Origin: Collinsella sp.
GTDB taxonomy: Bacteria; Actinomycetota; Coriobacteriia; Coriobacteriales; Coriobacteriaceae
DNA: 35,426 bases
NCBI GenBank assembly: GCA_019414025.1
Contig: DXMU01000033.1
Coordinates: forward strand, 1 to 35,426
Direction of reading: 5' to 3'
The notes beneath the pieces were generated by a model. That model did not search any database. It was not told where the DNA came from and saw nothing but the letters and a program-made list of their open reading frames with translations. The first letter of the stretch is position 1. Each line of letters starts with the position of its first letter. Positions 15,073 through 22,431 of this stretch are shown here, piece by piece. The position numbers were made by a program, and so were the translations under genes.

Positions 15073-16029
15073 CTACACCGTCCTGATGCGCGGGTTGATG
15101 AGCAGGTAGAGCATGTCAACCACGATGTTGATGATGATGAAGGCAAGAGCAACGACGATGACGACGCCCTGAACCAGGTTCGCCTCGTTGCCCTGAACGC
15201 CCTGCAGAATCGCGGTGCCCATGCCGGGGAGGTTGAAGATAACCTCGATGACGACGGCGCCGCCCATGAGGTAACCTATCTTAAGACCGAGGGTGGTGAC
15301 CGGGGTGATCAGCGCATTGCGAAGAACGTTGATGCCGACGACGACCTTCTCGGGAACGCCGGCGCCGCGAGCCATACGGACATAATCCTTGTCGAGCTCC
15401 TCGACCATGGCGGTACGCACGATACGAGTCATCTGGCCCGTCAGCGGAAATGCCAAGGCGATAGCGGGCATGATCATACGCCCCAGATAGCCAACCGGAT
15501 TCGTGGTGAAGTGAGGCAGAGCGCCCGATGCCGGGAGCACCTTAAGGTAGGAAGAGAACAGCAGGATCAACAGAACGGCAAGCCAGAACGACGGGGTTGC
15601 CAAGCCGGCGATGGAAAAGACACGGATTACTTGGTCCGGCCATTTGTCGCGATACAGTGCCGCGATGACGCCGAGCAAAAACGAAACGACCGCACCGATG
15701 GCAAGACCGATGAAGGTCAGCTGCATCGTGACGGGCAGGGCCGTGGAGATGCGCTTGGCAACGGAGTTGCGAGCAGCACCATAGGTGCCCATGTCGCCAT
15801 GGATCAAATCGCCCATATAGCGCACGTAGCGCACGGGCCAGGGGTCGTCCAGACCATACTTCTCATGGTACTCGGCAACCGCCTCGGGCGAGGCACCGTC
15901 ACCCAACGCCGTGTAGGCGGGGTCGGTCTTGGAGAACGACATAAGGAAGAACACCAGGACGGTGACGCCCAATGCCATGATCGGCAGCGCCACAAGACGC
16001 CTTCCAATCAAACGTAGCAAGTTGTTCAC
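15073..16029 (-). CDS. satB: ABC transporter permease, SatB/DppB type
   Basis: This is an inner-membrane channel subunit of 318 residues with about six membrane spans. It has the DppB-class N-terminal segment (LVALPIMALGVTVLVFFLM), the LIHGDMG motif, and an EAA loop YVRMARGAGVPEKVVVGINV. The start is taken as GTG at 16029 because GGGGAG lies five bases upstream. An ATG at 16062 lacks a ribosome site and would add 11 polar residues before the first membrane span. A gap of about 160 bases containing three hairpins separates it from the binding-protein gene, which may lower its expression relative to satA. Confidence 0.85.
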   Translation of the reverse strand: MNNLLRLIGRRLVALPIMALGVTVLVFFLMSFSKTDPAYTALGDGASPEAVAEYHEKYGLDDPWPVRYVRYMGDLIHGDMGTYGAARNSVAKRISTALPVTMQLTFIGLAIGAVVSFLLGVIAALYRDKWPDQVIRVFSIAGLATPSFWLAVLLILLFSSYLKVLPASGALPHFTTNPVGYLGRMIMPAIALAFPLTGQMTRIVRTAMVEELDKDYVRMARGAGVPEKVVVGINVLRNALITPVTTLGLKIGYLMGGAVVIEVIFNLPGMGTAILQGVQGNEANLVQGVVIVVALAFIIINIVVDMLYLLINPRIRTV

Positions 16030-16069
16030 GTTCTCTCCCCTTTCTTTTGTCGGTAGGACCAACTGGCAT

Positions 16070-16087
16070 ATGAGTACGGATACTCAT
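16070..16087. other. 7-bp palindrome in satA-satB gap
   Basis: ATGAGTA (16070-16076) and TACTCAT (16081-16087) form a perfect dyad with a CGGA spacer, 41 bases upstream of the satB start. It could be a small hairpin in the message or a protein site. Confidence 0.5.
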
Positions 16088-16090
16088 TAC

Positions 16091-16124
16091 AAGACCCGAG
16101 CGACATCGTTGCCGCCCGGGTCTT
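16091..16124. other. GC hairpin in satA-satB gap
   Basis: AAGACCCG (16091-16098) and CGGGTCTT (16117-16124) form an 8-bp stem. On the minus strand the tail is TTGTAAT, a weak T tract. Its position after an abundant binding protein and before a permease is typical of a partial terminator or 3'-end protector. Confidence 0.6.
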
Positions 16125-16186
16125 TGTTTCAACTATGAGGATACGGTCCCAACGACCGACATCCTGCATATAGACTCAAGCGAGTC

Positions 16187-17800
16187 TTACGCCTTGACGG
16201 TCGCAACGCCCCTGAAGGACATGCTCGTCGTGCCGATGCCCTTGAAACCATCGAGGGCCTCGCCATTGGGCGCAGTGGACGGATCGTCCCAAGAAGCGGA
16301 GACGGTCTTGACGTGGACAACGGGGTACAGAACGGCGTTGTCGGCAATGATGTCGAAACACTCGTTCCACTTCTTCTGCTGCTCGTCGCCCTCGGCGGCA
16401 AGAGCCTCGTCCATGAGACCGTGGAGCTTCTGCCACTCAGCGGACTCCTTCCACGGGCAACGGGTCTGCATCCAGACGTTGTCGCCGTACCACCAGTTGA
16501 GCAGCAGGTCGGGGTCGGCGCCGAAGCAGGAAGGATCGCCAGGGGCAAGGAGGATATCGTAGGCCTCGCCGCCGTCGATGGCGGCGTAGGTGGCCGGCGA
16601 GGTATCGGTCTGGATGGTCACATCGAAGCCGAGAGCGTCGAGGTCGTTCTTGACCTGGGCGGCCATGCCCTTAATCTGCTCGTTGTCGGTGGTGCGCAGG
16701 GTGATGGCACCCGGGGTGATGCCAGACTCCTCGATGAGCTTCTTAGCCTTCTTGGTGTCGGTCTTGTACACCGTGGAAGCCTCATGATAGTTGGTGAAGC
16801 TCTTGGGCAGGTAGCAGCTGGCAGCGGTGGCAAGGCCGGCGAAGGTGTTGCTGACCATCTTCTCGGTGTCGAGCGCATACATGACAGCCTGACGGACCTT
16901 GACGTTGTTCCAAGGCTCCTTGGCGACGTTGAACATGATGAAGCGGGTGCCGAAACCCTGAACGTTATCGATCTTGCAGCCGGCGCTCTCGAGCTGGTCG
17001 ACGGCGTCAGCGGTAACGAGCTCCATAACGAGCGTGGAGCCCTCCTGCTGAGCGGTAACGCGAGCGGTGGGGTCGGTCAGGATGCTGTACTGGATCTTCT
17101 TATCCTCGGCAGCATACTCACCGTTGTACTCGGGGTTGGGAACCAGGGTGATCTCGGTATCGGAGATAGAGTCGTACATCCAGGGGCCGGAACCGATCGG
17201 CTGCTTGGCGCGATCCTCCTCGGTCTGGGTGGCCGGGGTAACGCGGACGATGGCCAGACGATCCTTGAGCAGGGAGAAGTTGGGGACCTTAGTCTTGACC
17301 GTCACGGTGCTGGCGTCCTTGGCCTCGATGGACTCGAAGGGCTGGAAGAACGGAGCATAGGTAGCGGAAGCGGCGCAAGCGGTGTAGGAGGCAACGACAT
17401 CGTCAGCGGTGACCTCGGTGCCATCGGAGAACTTGGCGCCCTTGCGGATGGTGACCTCGAAAGTGGTGTCGTCCACAGACTTGGGATCGTCGGTGGCGAG
17501 CTCGTTGAAGGTGCTGTAGTCGTGGTAATCGATGCCGTAGAGGCCCTCGACGACGTGCCAGTTAGCACCCAGGCCCACAGCGGAGCCGGTGCTGGCGGGA
17601 TCGAAGCTGGACGGAGCGTAAGCGGAACCAGCGGTGATCACGCCGCCGCCACGGTTGGCGGAATCGGTGGAGCCGGAAGCGGAACCCTCGTCGCTAGAGC
17701 TGCCACCGCAGCCAGTGAGACCAAGGCCGGCGACAGCAGCGACGCTGCCGGTGAGGCCGAGGAACGAACGCCTGGACATACCCTTGTTGATGATGGCCAT
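16187..17800 (-). CDS. satA: extracellular solute-binding lipoprotein, family 5 (SatA type)
   Basis: This is the substrate-capturing component of the importer, with 537 residues. The N terminus has a twin-arginine-like SRRSFLGL (9-16), a hydrophobic stretch, and the lipobox LTGC with Cys31. It is therefore probably exported folded by Tat and lipid-anchored, with a Ser/Gly/Asp-rich tether. The rest matches SBP_bac_5, for example KFSDGTEVTADDVVASY and IGSGPWMYD. Family 5 proteins bind peptides, nickel, sugars or sialic acid; the nan context favours sialic acid. The start at 17800 has AGGAGAAGAC before the ATG. A small stem (16172-16187) overlaps the stop codon. It is the first gene of the operon. 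Confidence 0.82.
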   Translation of the reverse strand: MAIINKGMSRRSFLGLTGSVAAVAGLGLTGCGGSSSDEGSASGSTDSANRGGGVITAGSAYAPSSFDPASTGSAVGLGANWHVVEGLYGIDYHDYSTFNELATDDPKSVDDTTFEVTIRKGAKFSDGTEVTADDVVASYTACAASATYAPFFQPFESIEAKDASTVTVKTKVPNFSLLKDRLAIVRVTPATQTEEDRAKQPIGSGPWMYDSISDTEITLVPNPEYNGEYAAEDKKIQYSILTDPTARVTAQQEGSTLVMELVTADAVDQLESAGCKIDNVQGFGTRFIMFNVAKEPWNNVKVRQAVMYALDTEKMVSNTFAGLATAASCYLPKSFTNYHEASTVYKTDTKKAKKLIEESGITPGAITLRTTDNEQIKGMAAQVKNDLDALGFDVTIQTDTSPATYAAIDGGEAYDILLAPGDPSCFGADPDLLLNWWYGDNVWMQTRCPWKESAEWQKLHGLMDEALAAEGDEQQKKWNECFDIIADNAVLYPVVHVKTVSASWDDPSTAPNGEALDGFKGIGTTSMSFRGVATVKA

Positions 17801-17869
17801 GTCTTCTCCTATCAATAGAGAATCTTACTCGGGAGCACCTAGACGTGCCCCCGCGCAACTTGCGGACGA

Positions 17870-17897
17870 TATATACCTTACCTACCGACGAACCCAA
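17870..17897 (-). promoter_or_regulatory. possible second promoter for satA
   Basis: On the minus strand TTGGGT (17897-17892) and TATATA (17875-17870) are 16 bases apart. They lie inside the leader of the upstream promoter. Weak support. Confidence 0.3.
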
Positions 17898-17936
17898 CTG
17901 AGGTGCCGCGCTCGGCGACCGATACATACATACGCT

Positions 17937-17959
17937 TGAACGGTATTTACTACCGTTCA
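17937..17959. promoter_or_regulatory. operator palindrome over satA -10
   Basis: TGAACGGTA (17937-17945) and TACCGTTCA (17951-17959) are perfect inverted repeats separated by TTTAC. The predicted -10 element lies across the spacer, so a bound protein would block RNA polymerase. The form suits a dimeric helix-turn-helix repressor. No regulator gene is adjacent, and I saw no second copy in the window. Confidence 0.75.
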
Positions 17960-17975
17960 CCGAATTCATTGACAA
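17947..17975 (-). promoter_or_regulatory. satA/nan operon promoter
   Basis: On the minus strand TTGTCA (17975-17970) and TAGTAA (17952-17947) are 17 bases apart, placing the start near 17940. The -35 matches 5 of 6 consensus bases and the -10 matches 4 of 6. The overlap with a perfect palindrome supports regulated transcription. Confidence 0.6.
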
Positions 17976-18165
17976 ACGATTCGCCAGACAGTATGTATCG
18001 ACGAGGTGAGATATCAGTCTTCGTCAACCCGCAGGATAGCAGGGTTGTTCACCATGGCTAGTCAAACGTTTTAGCGTTAATAGAACCCGAAATCGGCTGG
18101 TAATCGCCGCGAAATAAATGGTTGAAAATCGCGCAATCATGTATATCAGTTGTTTAGGCTCGTGT

Positions 18166-20112
18166 TTAGCTATCGGAATGGCCAGCCGCCGCCTCGGCGC
18201 GCTCGGCATTCCATGCAACGAGCGCCTCGTGGACCGCCTTGGCAACATCGGCAGGTATGCCGCGAACTTTCGCGATCTCTTGCTCGCTCGCCGCGCGCAA
18301 ACGCTTCATCGAGCCAAAATGGCGCATAAGGGCACGTTTTCTGGTGGGTCCCACGCCTGGAACGTCATCGAGCACCGAAACCGTCATGGCTTTATCGCGC
18401 AACTCACGGTGGAACGTGATGGCAAATCGGTGGGACTCATCGCGTACCTGTTTAATTAGATAGAGCGAAGCAGACCCGGTCGGCAGCACGACAGGAGTCT
18501 CGTCCCAAGGCACAAAAACTTCCTCGTCGGCCTTCGCCAAGCCACAAACTGGTATATCGAGCCCAAGAGCCTCAAGTTGCTTGATCGCAGCGGTCAATTG
18601 CGGCTTACCGCCATCGACAACGAGCAAATCGGGGCGCGAGCCAAAGCGCTCGTCGGCCATGCGCTCGGGAGCATAGCGTCGTCCCAAAACCTCGGACATC
18701 GACACGAAGTCGTTTGCCTCGTCCAATTCGGCCTGAATTTTAAAACGACGGTACTGGCTCTTGTCGGCGCGCCCGTTGGTAAACACCACCATCGAGGCGA
18801 CCGTAAAGGTGCCATGCAGTGTAGAGATATCGAAGCACTCGATACGCAACGGCGGCGATGGCAGCGCCAACGCACTTTCGAGCTCCAGGAGCGCTTGATT
18901 GGTGCGGTCGTCAGCGTACCCCGTTCGCATCATGTAGCGCATGAGGGCATGGCGCGCATTTTTGGATGCCATATCGAGCAGACGGTGCTTTTCGCCACGC
19001 TGCGGCCTATGGAGATGGCAGGAACGCTCACGCTTGCCCGCAAGCCACTCCCCCAGCGCCTCCGCATCCTCAAGCTCGACGGAAAGGTTGACCTCAGCTG
19101 GAATATCAGCCGTCTCGTCGTAATAGCGCTTAAGAAAGCCCGACTGGAGCTCTTCCTCGTCAACATCAAGACCCTTGTCGAGAATGAACTCGCAGGTGCG
19201 AACTGTTCGGCCCTCGCGAACGACGAAGACGCAAGCGGCGGAGATGGTCTCCTCGCGATAGAACCCGATGACATCGATATCGACACTGGAGGGAAAAACG
19301 ACTTGCTGACGATCGTCCAGACCCCTGATGACCTCCAAACGACGTTTGACGCGTGCCGCGCGCTCAAAGTCGAGCGCCTCGGCGGCATCCGTCATCTCGG
19401 AGGTCAGCTCATCGACGACATCCTTGCGATGGCCCGACAAAAAGCGCTCGACACGCTTGACGTTCTTGGCATAGTCTGCCGGGGAAATCGCGCCGACACA
19501 CGCACCCGGGCCGCGCCCGACATGGTAGTCAAAGCAGGGACGCCCGTTTTGTGCGCAAATCATATTGACGATGTCTTCCTCGCCCTTGTGGGACTCGATG
19601 GTACGGCGACAACGACGCCACTCCGCACAGGATGCAGAGCAGATGGGGATAACCTTGCGCAGCGTATCTATCGTCTCACGTGCCGCACGGCTATCGGTAT
19701 AGGGTCCAAAATAGCGCGTTCCCGGCTTATGACGCTCACGCGTGTATTTGATCGCGGGATACAGGTCGCCCTTTGTAATGGCGATAAAGGGGTAGCTCTT
19801 GTCATCCTTGAGGTCGACGTTAAAGTACGGATGGTACTGGCCGATCAGGTTGCGCTCGAGCACAAGCGCCTCATGCTCGGTTTCGACAACGATGTAGTCA
19901 AAGCTCGCCACCAGCTGCATCATCAGCGGGATCTTTTGACGCTCATCCTGCAGTGTCACGTATTGACGCATGCGGGCGCGCAGGTTTTTCGCCTTGCCCA
20001 CGTAGATGACATCGCCCTTGGCATCCTTCCAAAGGTAGCATCCGGGCTGTGTGGGAACGCGCGAAACCTGCTCGGCAAGCGTTGGTATGTTGTCGTGACC
20101 GGCCACGCGCAC
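18166..20112 (-). CDS. uvrC: excinuclease ABC subunit C
   Basis: UvrC makes the two incisions of nucleotide excision repair with UvrB. The 648-residue protein has the N-terminal GIY-YIG nuclease (PGCYLWKDAKGDVIYVGKAK), the UVR motif that contacts UvrB (EALDFERAARVKRRLE), and the RNase H-like second nuclease (ECFDISTLHG, LLVVDGGKPQL). A helix-hairpin-helix end follows (DVPGVGPTRKRALMRHFGS). The start is GTG directly after the murJ stop (TAG then GTG). A second GTG two codons on has better spacing to the AGTAGGTG site, so the exact start is uncertain by 2 residues. The window has no rapZ next to it, although the two are neighbours in many actinobacteria. Confidence 0.96.
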   Translation of the reverse strand: MRVAGHDNIPTLAEQVSRVPTQPGCYLWKDAKGDVIYVGKAKNLRARMRQYVTLQDERQKIPLMMQLVASFDYIVVETEHEALVLERNLIGQYHPYFNVDLKDDKSYPFIAITKGDLYPAIKYTRERHKPGTRYFGPYTDSRAARETIDTLRKVIPICSASCAEWRRCRRTIESHKGEEDIVNMICAQNGRPCFDYHVGRGPGACVGAISPADYAKNVKRVERFLSGHRKDVVDELTSEMTDAAEALDFERAARVKRRLEVIRGLDDRQQVVFPSSVDIDVIGFYREETISAACVFVVREGRTVRTCEFILDKGLDVDEEELQSGFLKRYYDETADIPAEVNLSVELEDAEALGEWLAGKRERSCHLHRPQRGEKHRLLDMASKNARHALMRYMMRTGYADDRTNQALLELESALALPSPPLRIECFDISTLHGTFTVASMVVFTNGRADKSQYRRFKIQAELDEANDFVSMSEVLGRRYAPERMADERFGSRPDLLVVDGGKPQLTAAIKQLEALGLDIPVCGLAKADEEVFVPWDETPVVLPTGSASLYLIKQVRDESHRFAITFHRELRDKAMTVSVLDDVPGVGPTRKRALMRHFGSMKRLRAASEQEIAKVRGIPADVAKAVHEALVAWNAERAEAAAGHSDS

Positions 20113-21795
20113 CTACTTGCGACGAAGCAGCGCCGAGACCTCGGGCATCTTAAGGACGACGGCAAGGCCAAAGGTAACAACAAGCGAGGCGACACCCGCA
20201 ACGCAAACGTAGCCAAGAGTAATCAGAATCGAGCCGCCAAGTGCCCCGACAAAGTGTTCAAGCGCCCACATGACGCCGGCGCCTGCGGCAGCACCTAGGC
20301 CACCGAGCAAAAGGCCAAAGAAACCGCCATGTAGGATAGATTTGACCTGAAGGCCACGCAGGCGACGACGCAGCCACCACAGCGAACAGCCGACCAAGAT
20401 CACGTAGTCGACGACATACGAAAGCGCGATTGCCGGCATACCGAAGCCCAGCACAACGCCAAACAGCAGAACCGAGCCGGCCTGGCCGATGGCGGAATAC
20501 AGGCAATAGCGGCTATAGGGCTTCATGTCGAGCAAGGCAGAGAAGCTCTTCTGCATCAACACGACCACGCCGTAGAGCGGCAGCGAGAGCGCCAGGTAGA
20601 CAAGGTACTCGGACACCAGAGCCACGCCGGATTCATCGAACTTGCCAGCACAGTAGATCATATTGAGCGGACGTGCGAAGACAATCAGGTACAGTGCGAA
20701 CGGAATCAGGAAGAACAGCATCTGGGCGACGCCACGCGAAATGCCCGTGCGAACGCTGTCGTAATCCTTCTCCTGTGCGTCATGAGAGAGCTCGGTATAG
20801 AGCGCCGTCGAAAGCGAGGCGGCAATCAGCGCGTAGGGCAGCGTGTACCACAGGCGCGCATAGGCGATGACGGAAGGACCCGTCTCGGGCTGGACCACCA
20901 GCGCGGCAGCGTTGGTGATAGAAGTCGAGACAAACATGCACACCGTGGCGAGCAGCGTCGGGATACCGAGCGCAATCGTCTGGCGCAGTGCGGGGTCCTT
21001 AAAGTCGATATGGATATGGGGATGCACGCCGTGCTTGCCAAGCGCAGGGATCTGACATGCCATCTGAACAAAGACACCGAGGGTCGTACCGGCCGCAATC
21101 AAGATGATGCCGGCACGTTCGCCAAACTGTGCGGACACGGGCGCAAAACCCATAAAGCTCGCAATGACGATCACATTGTTGAGGACCGGGGCAAACGTCG
21201 ACCAGAAGTAGTCGCGGTGTGCGTTGAGAACCCCCGAAAACACCGAGCCCAAACCATAAAACAGAATCTGGATGGCAAAGAAACGGAACATGAACGCAGC
21301 GGTATCCATGCTGCCGCCGTCACCCGAAAGGAACGATTGCGTCCAAATAAAGCCCGGGGCGAACACGGTCCCCAGCAACGAAATGCCACCCAGCACCAAA
21401 AGCAGAATGCCGAGCAGGTTGCCCACGTACTCGTTCGAGGCCTCGCGACCCTGCTCACGCCTCACGCCCATGTACACGGGCAAAAACGCCGTCACGAGCA
21501 TGCCGCCCATCACGAGTTCGTAGAGCATATTGGGCAGGTTGTTGGCGACCTGATAGGAGGACGAGAGCAGCGACATGCCGATAGCGGCCGCCATTGCCCA
21601 CGTGCGGATAAAACCGGTGACGCGAGACACGATGGTCAGGATGGTCATAAGCCCGGCGGAACGACCAACCGTGGAGTAGTCCGACGAGCCCATGTCGTCA
21701 GTGTCATCTCGCGACGAAGAGGCTTCGGATGAGGGTGCCTGAGACGCAGATTCTTTTGCAAAATGAGCTCCGCGCTTCAATTCTTCCTGCGGCAT
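20113..21795 (-). CDS. murJ: lipid II flippase MurJ (MviN family)
   Basis: MurJ moves the lipid-linked peptidoglycan precursor across the membrane. The 560-residue protein has an acidic, Ser-rich cytoplasmic N terminus of about 45 residues, then multiple membrane spans. The family stretch ANNLPNMLYELVMGGMLVTA follows the first span pair. Further conserved polytopic segments follow, and a short basic C terminus (LLRRK) ends the protein. It begins 3 bases after the ybaK stop, with GAGAGGA upstream, and abuts uvrC, so ybaK-murJ-uvrC look co-transcribed. MurJ in many actinobacteria is near the origin; its placement here is a local rearrangement. Confidence 0.93.
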   Translation of the reverse strand: MPQEELKRGAHFAKESASQAPSSEASSSRDDTDDMGSSDYSTVGRSAGLMTILTIVSRVTGFIRTWAMAAAIGMSLLSSSYQVANNLPNMLYELVMGGMLVTAFLPVYMGVRREQGREASNEYVGNLLGILLLVLGGISLLGTVFAPGFIWTQSFLSGDGGSMDTAAFMFRFFAIQILFYGLGSVFSGVLNAHRDYFWSTFAPVLNNVIVIASFMGFAPVSAQFGERAGIILIAAGTTLGVFVQMACQIPALGKHGVHPHIHIDFKDPALRQTIALGIPTLLATVCMFVSTSITNAAALVVQPETGPSVIAYARLWYTLPYALIAASLSTALYTELSHDAQEKDYDSVRTGISRGVAQMLFFLIPFALYLIVFARPLNMIYCAGKFDESGVALVSEYLVYLALSLPLYGVVVLMQKSFSALLDMKPYSRYCLYSAIGQAGSVLLFGVVLGFGMPAIALSYVVDYVILVGCSLWWLRRRLRGLQVKSILHGGFFGLLLGGLGAAAGAGVMWALEHFVGALGGSILITLGYVCVAGVASLVVTFGLAVVLKMPEVSALLRRK

Positions 21796-21798
21796 CGC

Positions 21799-22299
21799 TC
21801 AGTCCTCTCTCGTAATCGCGGCAACCGTCGCCCCGCAAAATGCAATTAAATCATCGGGTGCAAGCTCGAGCTGATAACCACGCTTGCCTCCCGAAATAAA
21901 AATGGTATCCCAAAGGACACATGTCTCATCAATGAGCGTCCGGTAGCGTTTTTTCATACCGACCGGGCTGCAGCCGCCGCGAACGTAGCCAGTCGCCGCA
22001 AGCAAATCCTTCACATGCATCATGGCCAAGGACTTCTCCCCCGCGGCACGCGCGGCGGACTTTAGATCGAGCTCGTCGGCAACAGGGATGCAGCACACGA
22101 CATAGTCGTTGGACGGAGTCACGCAGACCAAGGTCTTAAATCCTTGACCGGGCTCCTCGCCAAGCTGCTCCGAAATCGCGACCCCCAGGCCCACCGACTC
22201 ATCGCCATCGTCTTCGTACGTATGTAGAACATAGGAAATGCCGGCGCTTTCCAGCTCGCGCATCGCATTGGTTTTTGGCGTCTTTACAGCCTTTGCCAT
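21799..22299 (-). CDS. ybaK: Cys-tRNA(Pro) deacylase, YbaK family
   Basis: This aminoacyl-tRNA editing enzyme hydrolyses Cys mischarged on tRNA(Pro). The 166-residue protein has the family motif GGCSPVGMKKRYRTLID (108 onward) and the usual small alpha/beta domain. The start at MAKAVKTPKTNAM has AAAGGAT upstream; an in-frame extension of 32 residues to 22395 contains no family similarity. It is the first gene of a ybaK-murJ-uvrC run, with a TATACT-type promoter immediately upstream. Confidence 0.92.
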   Translation of the reverse strand: MAKAVKTPKTNAMRELESAGISYVLHTYEDDGDESVGLGVAISEQLGEEPGQGFKTLVCVTPSNDYVVCCIPVADELDLKSAARAAGEKSLAMMHVKDLLAATGYVRGGCSPVGMKKRYRTLIDETCVLWDTIFISGGKRGYQLELAPDDLIAFCGATVAAITRED

Positions 22300-22336
22300 G
22301 ACATATCCTTTCCCTCGCATTCGGACGCAATATTTA

Positions 22337-22366
22337 AGTATATGTCCAATTTGGCTGCATACGTCA
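22337..22366 (-). promoter_or_regulatory. probable ybaK promoter
   Basis: On the minus strand TATACT (22342-22337) lies 18 bases after TGACGT (22366-22361). The region is locally AT-rich, and a leader of about 30 bases to the ybaK start would result. Confidence 0.5.
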
Positions 22367-22380
22367 CTTCGACACAGCAA

Positions 22381-22411
22381 GCGCCATCGAATCACAAGGA
22401 GTCGATGGCGC
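22381..22411 (-). terminator. probable terminator of uvrA
   Basis: GCGCCATCGA (22381-22390) and TCGATGGCGC (22402-22411) form a perfect 10-bp stem with an 11-base loop. On the minus strand the tail is TTGCTGT, so the T tract is weak. It lies 21 bases past the uvrA stop. Confidence 0.6.
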
Positions 22412-22431
22412 CCATAAACTGAATCGCCTAT

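Larger units (their letters stand above)
17920..18000. repeat. 10-bp inverted repeat bracketing the satA promoter
   Basis: CGATACATAC (17920-17929) is the exact reverse complement of GTATGTATCG (17991-18000). The arms lie just downstream of the predicted start and upstream of the -35 element, so they frame the promoter. This arrangement could allow looping by a regulator with two sites. Confidence 0.6.
17801..18165 (-). promoter_or_regulatory. 365-base intergenic control region between uvrC and satA
   Basis: No gene is supported here. It contains the satA promoter and palindrome (17937-17975), a flanking 10-bp inverted repeat (17920-18000), a possible second promoter, and a leader of about 140 bases. 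A short CAACCC/GGGTTG dyad lies at 18025-18047. I see no convincing terminator for uvrC between its stop and the promoter. Confidence 0.7.

Noticed and set aside
14464..16017. 517-codon plus-strand frame opposite the permeases
   Set aside because: It is Asp/His/Gln-rich low-complexity translation antisense to clear membrane proteins.
12226..17800. Oligopeptide or nickel transporter
   Set aside because: Plausible by family, since SBP_bac_5 and Dpp-type ATPases usually carry peptides. The permease-ATPase fusion and direct linkage to nanA/nanK/nanE favour sialic acid. It remains the main alternative.
17694..17975. Small minus-strand frame of 93 codons in the satA leader
   Set aside because: It overlaps the satA N terminus in another frame, has no good ribosome site, and starts at the predicted -35 element, upstream of the transcript start.
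18024..18248. 74-codon minus-strand frame overlapping the uvrC end
   Set aside because: It overlaps the UvrC helix-hairpin-helix coding region in another frame, has no family signature and lacks a ribosome site.
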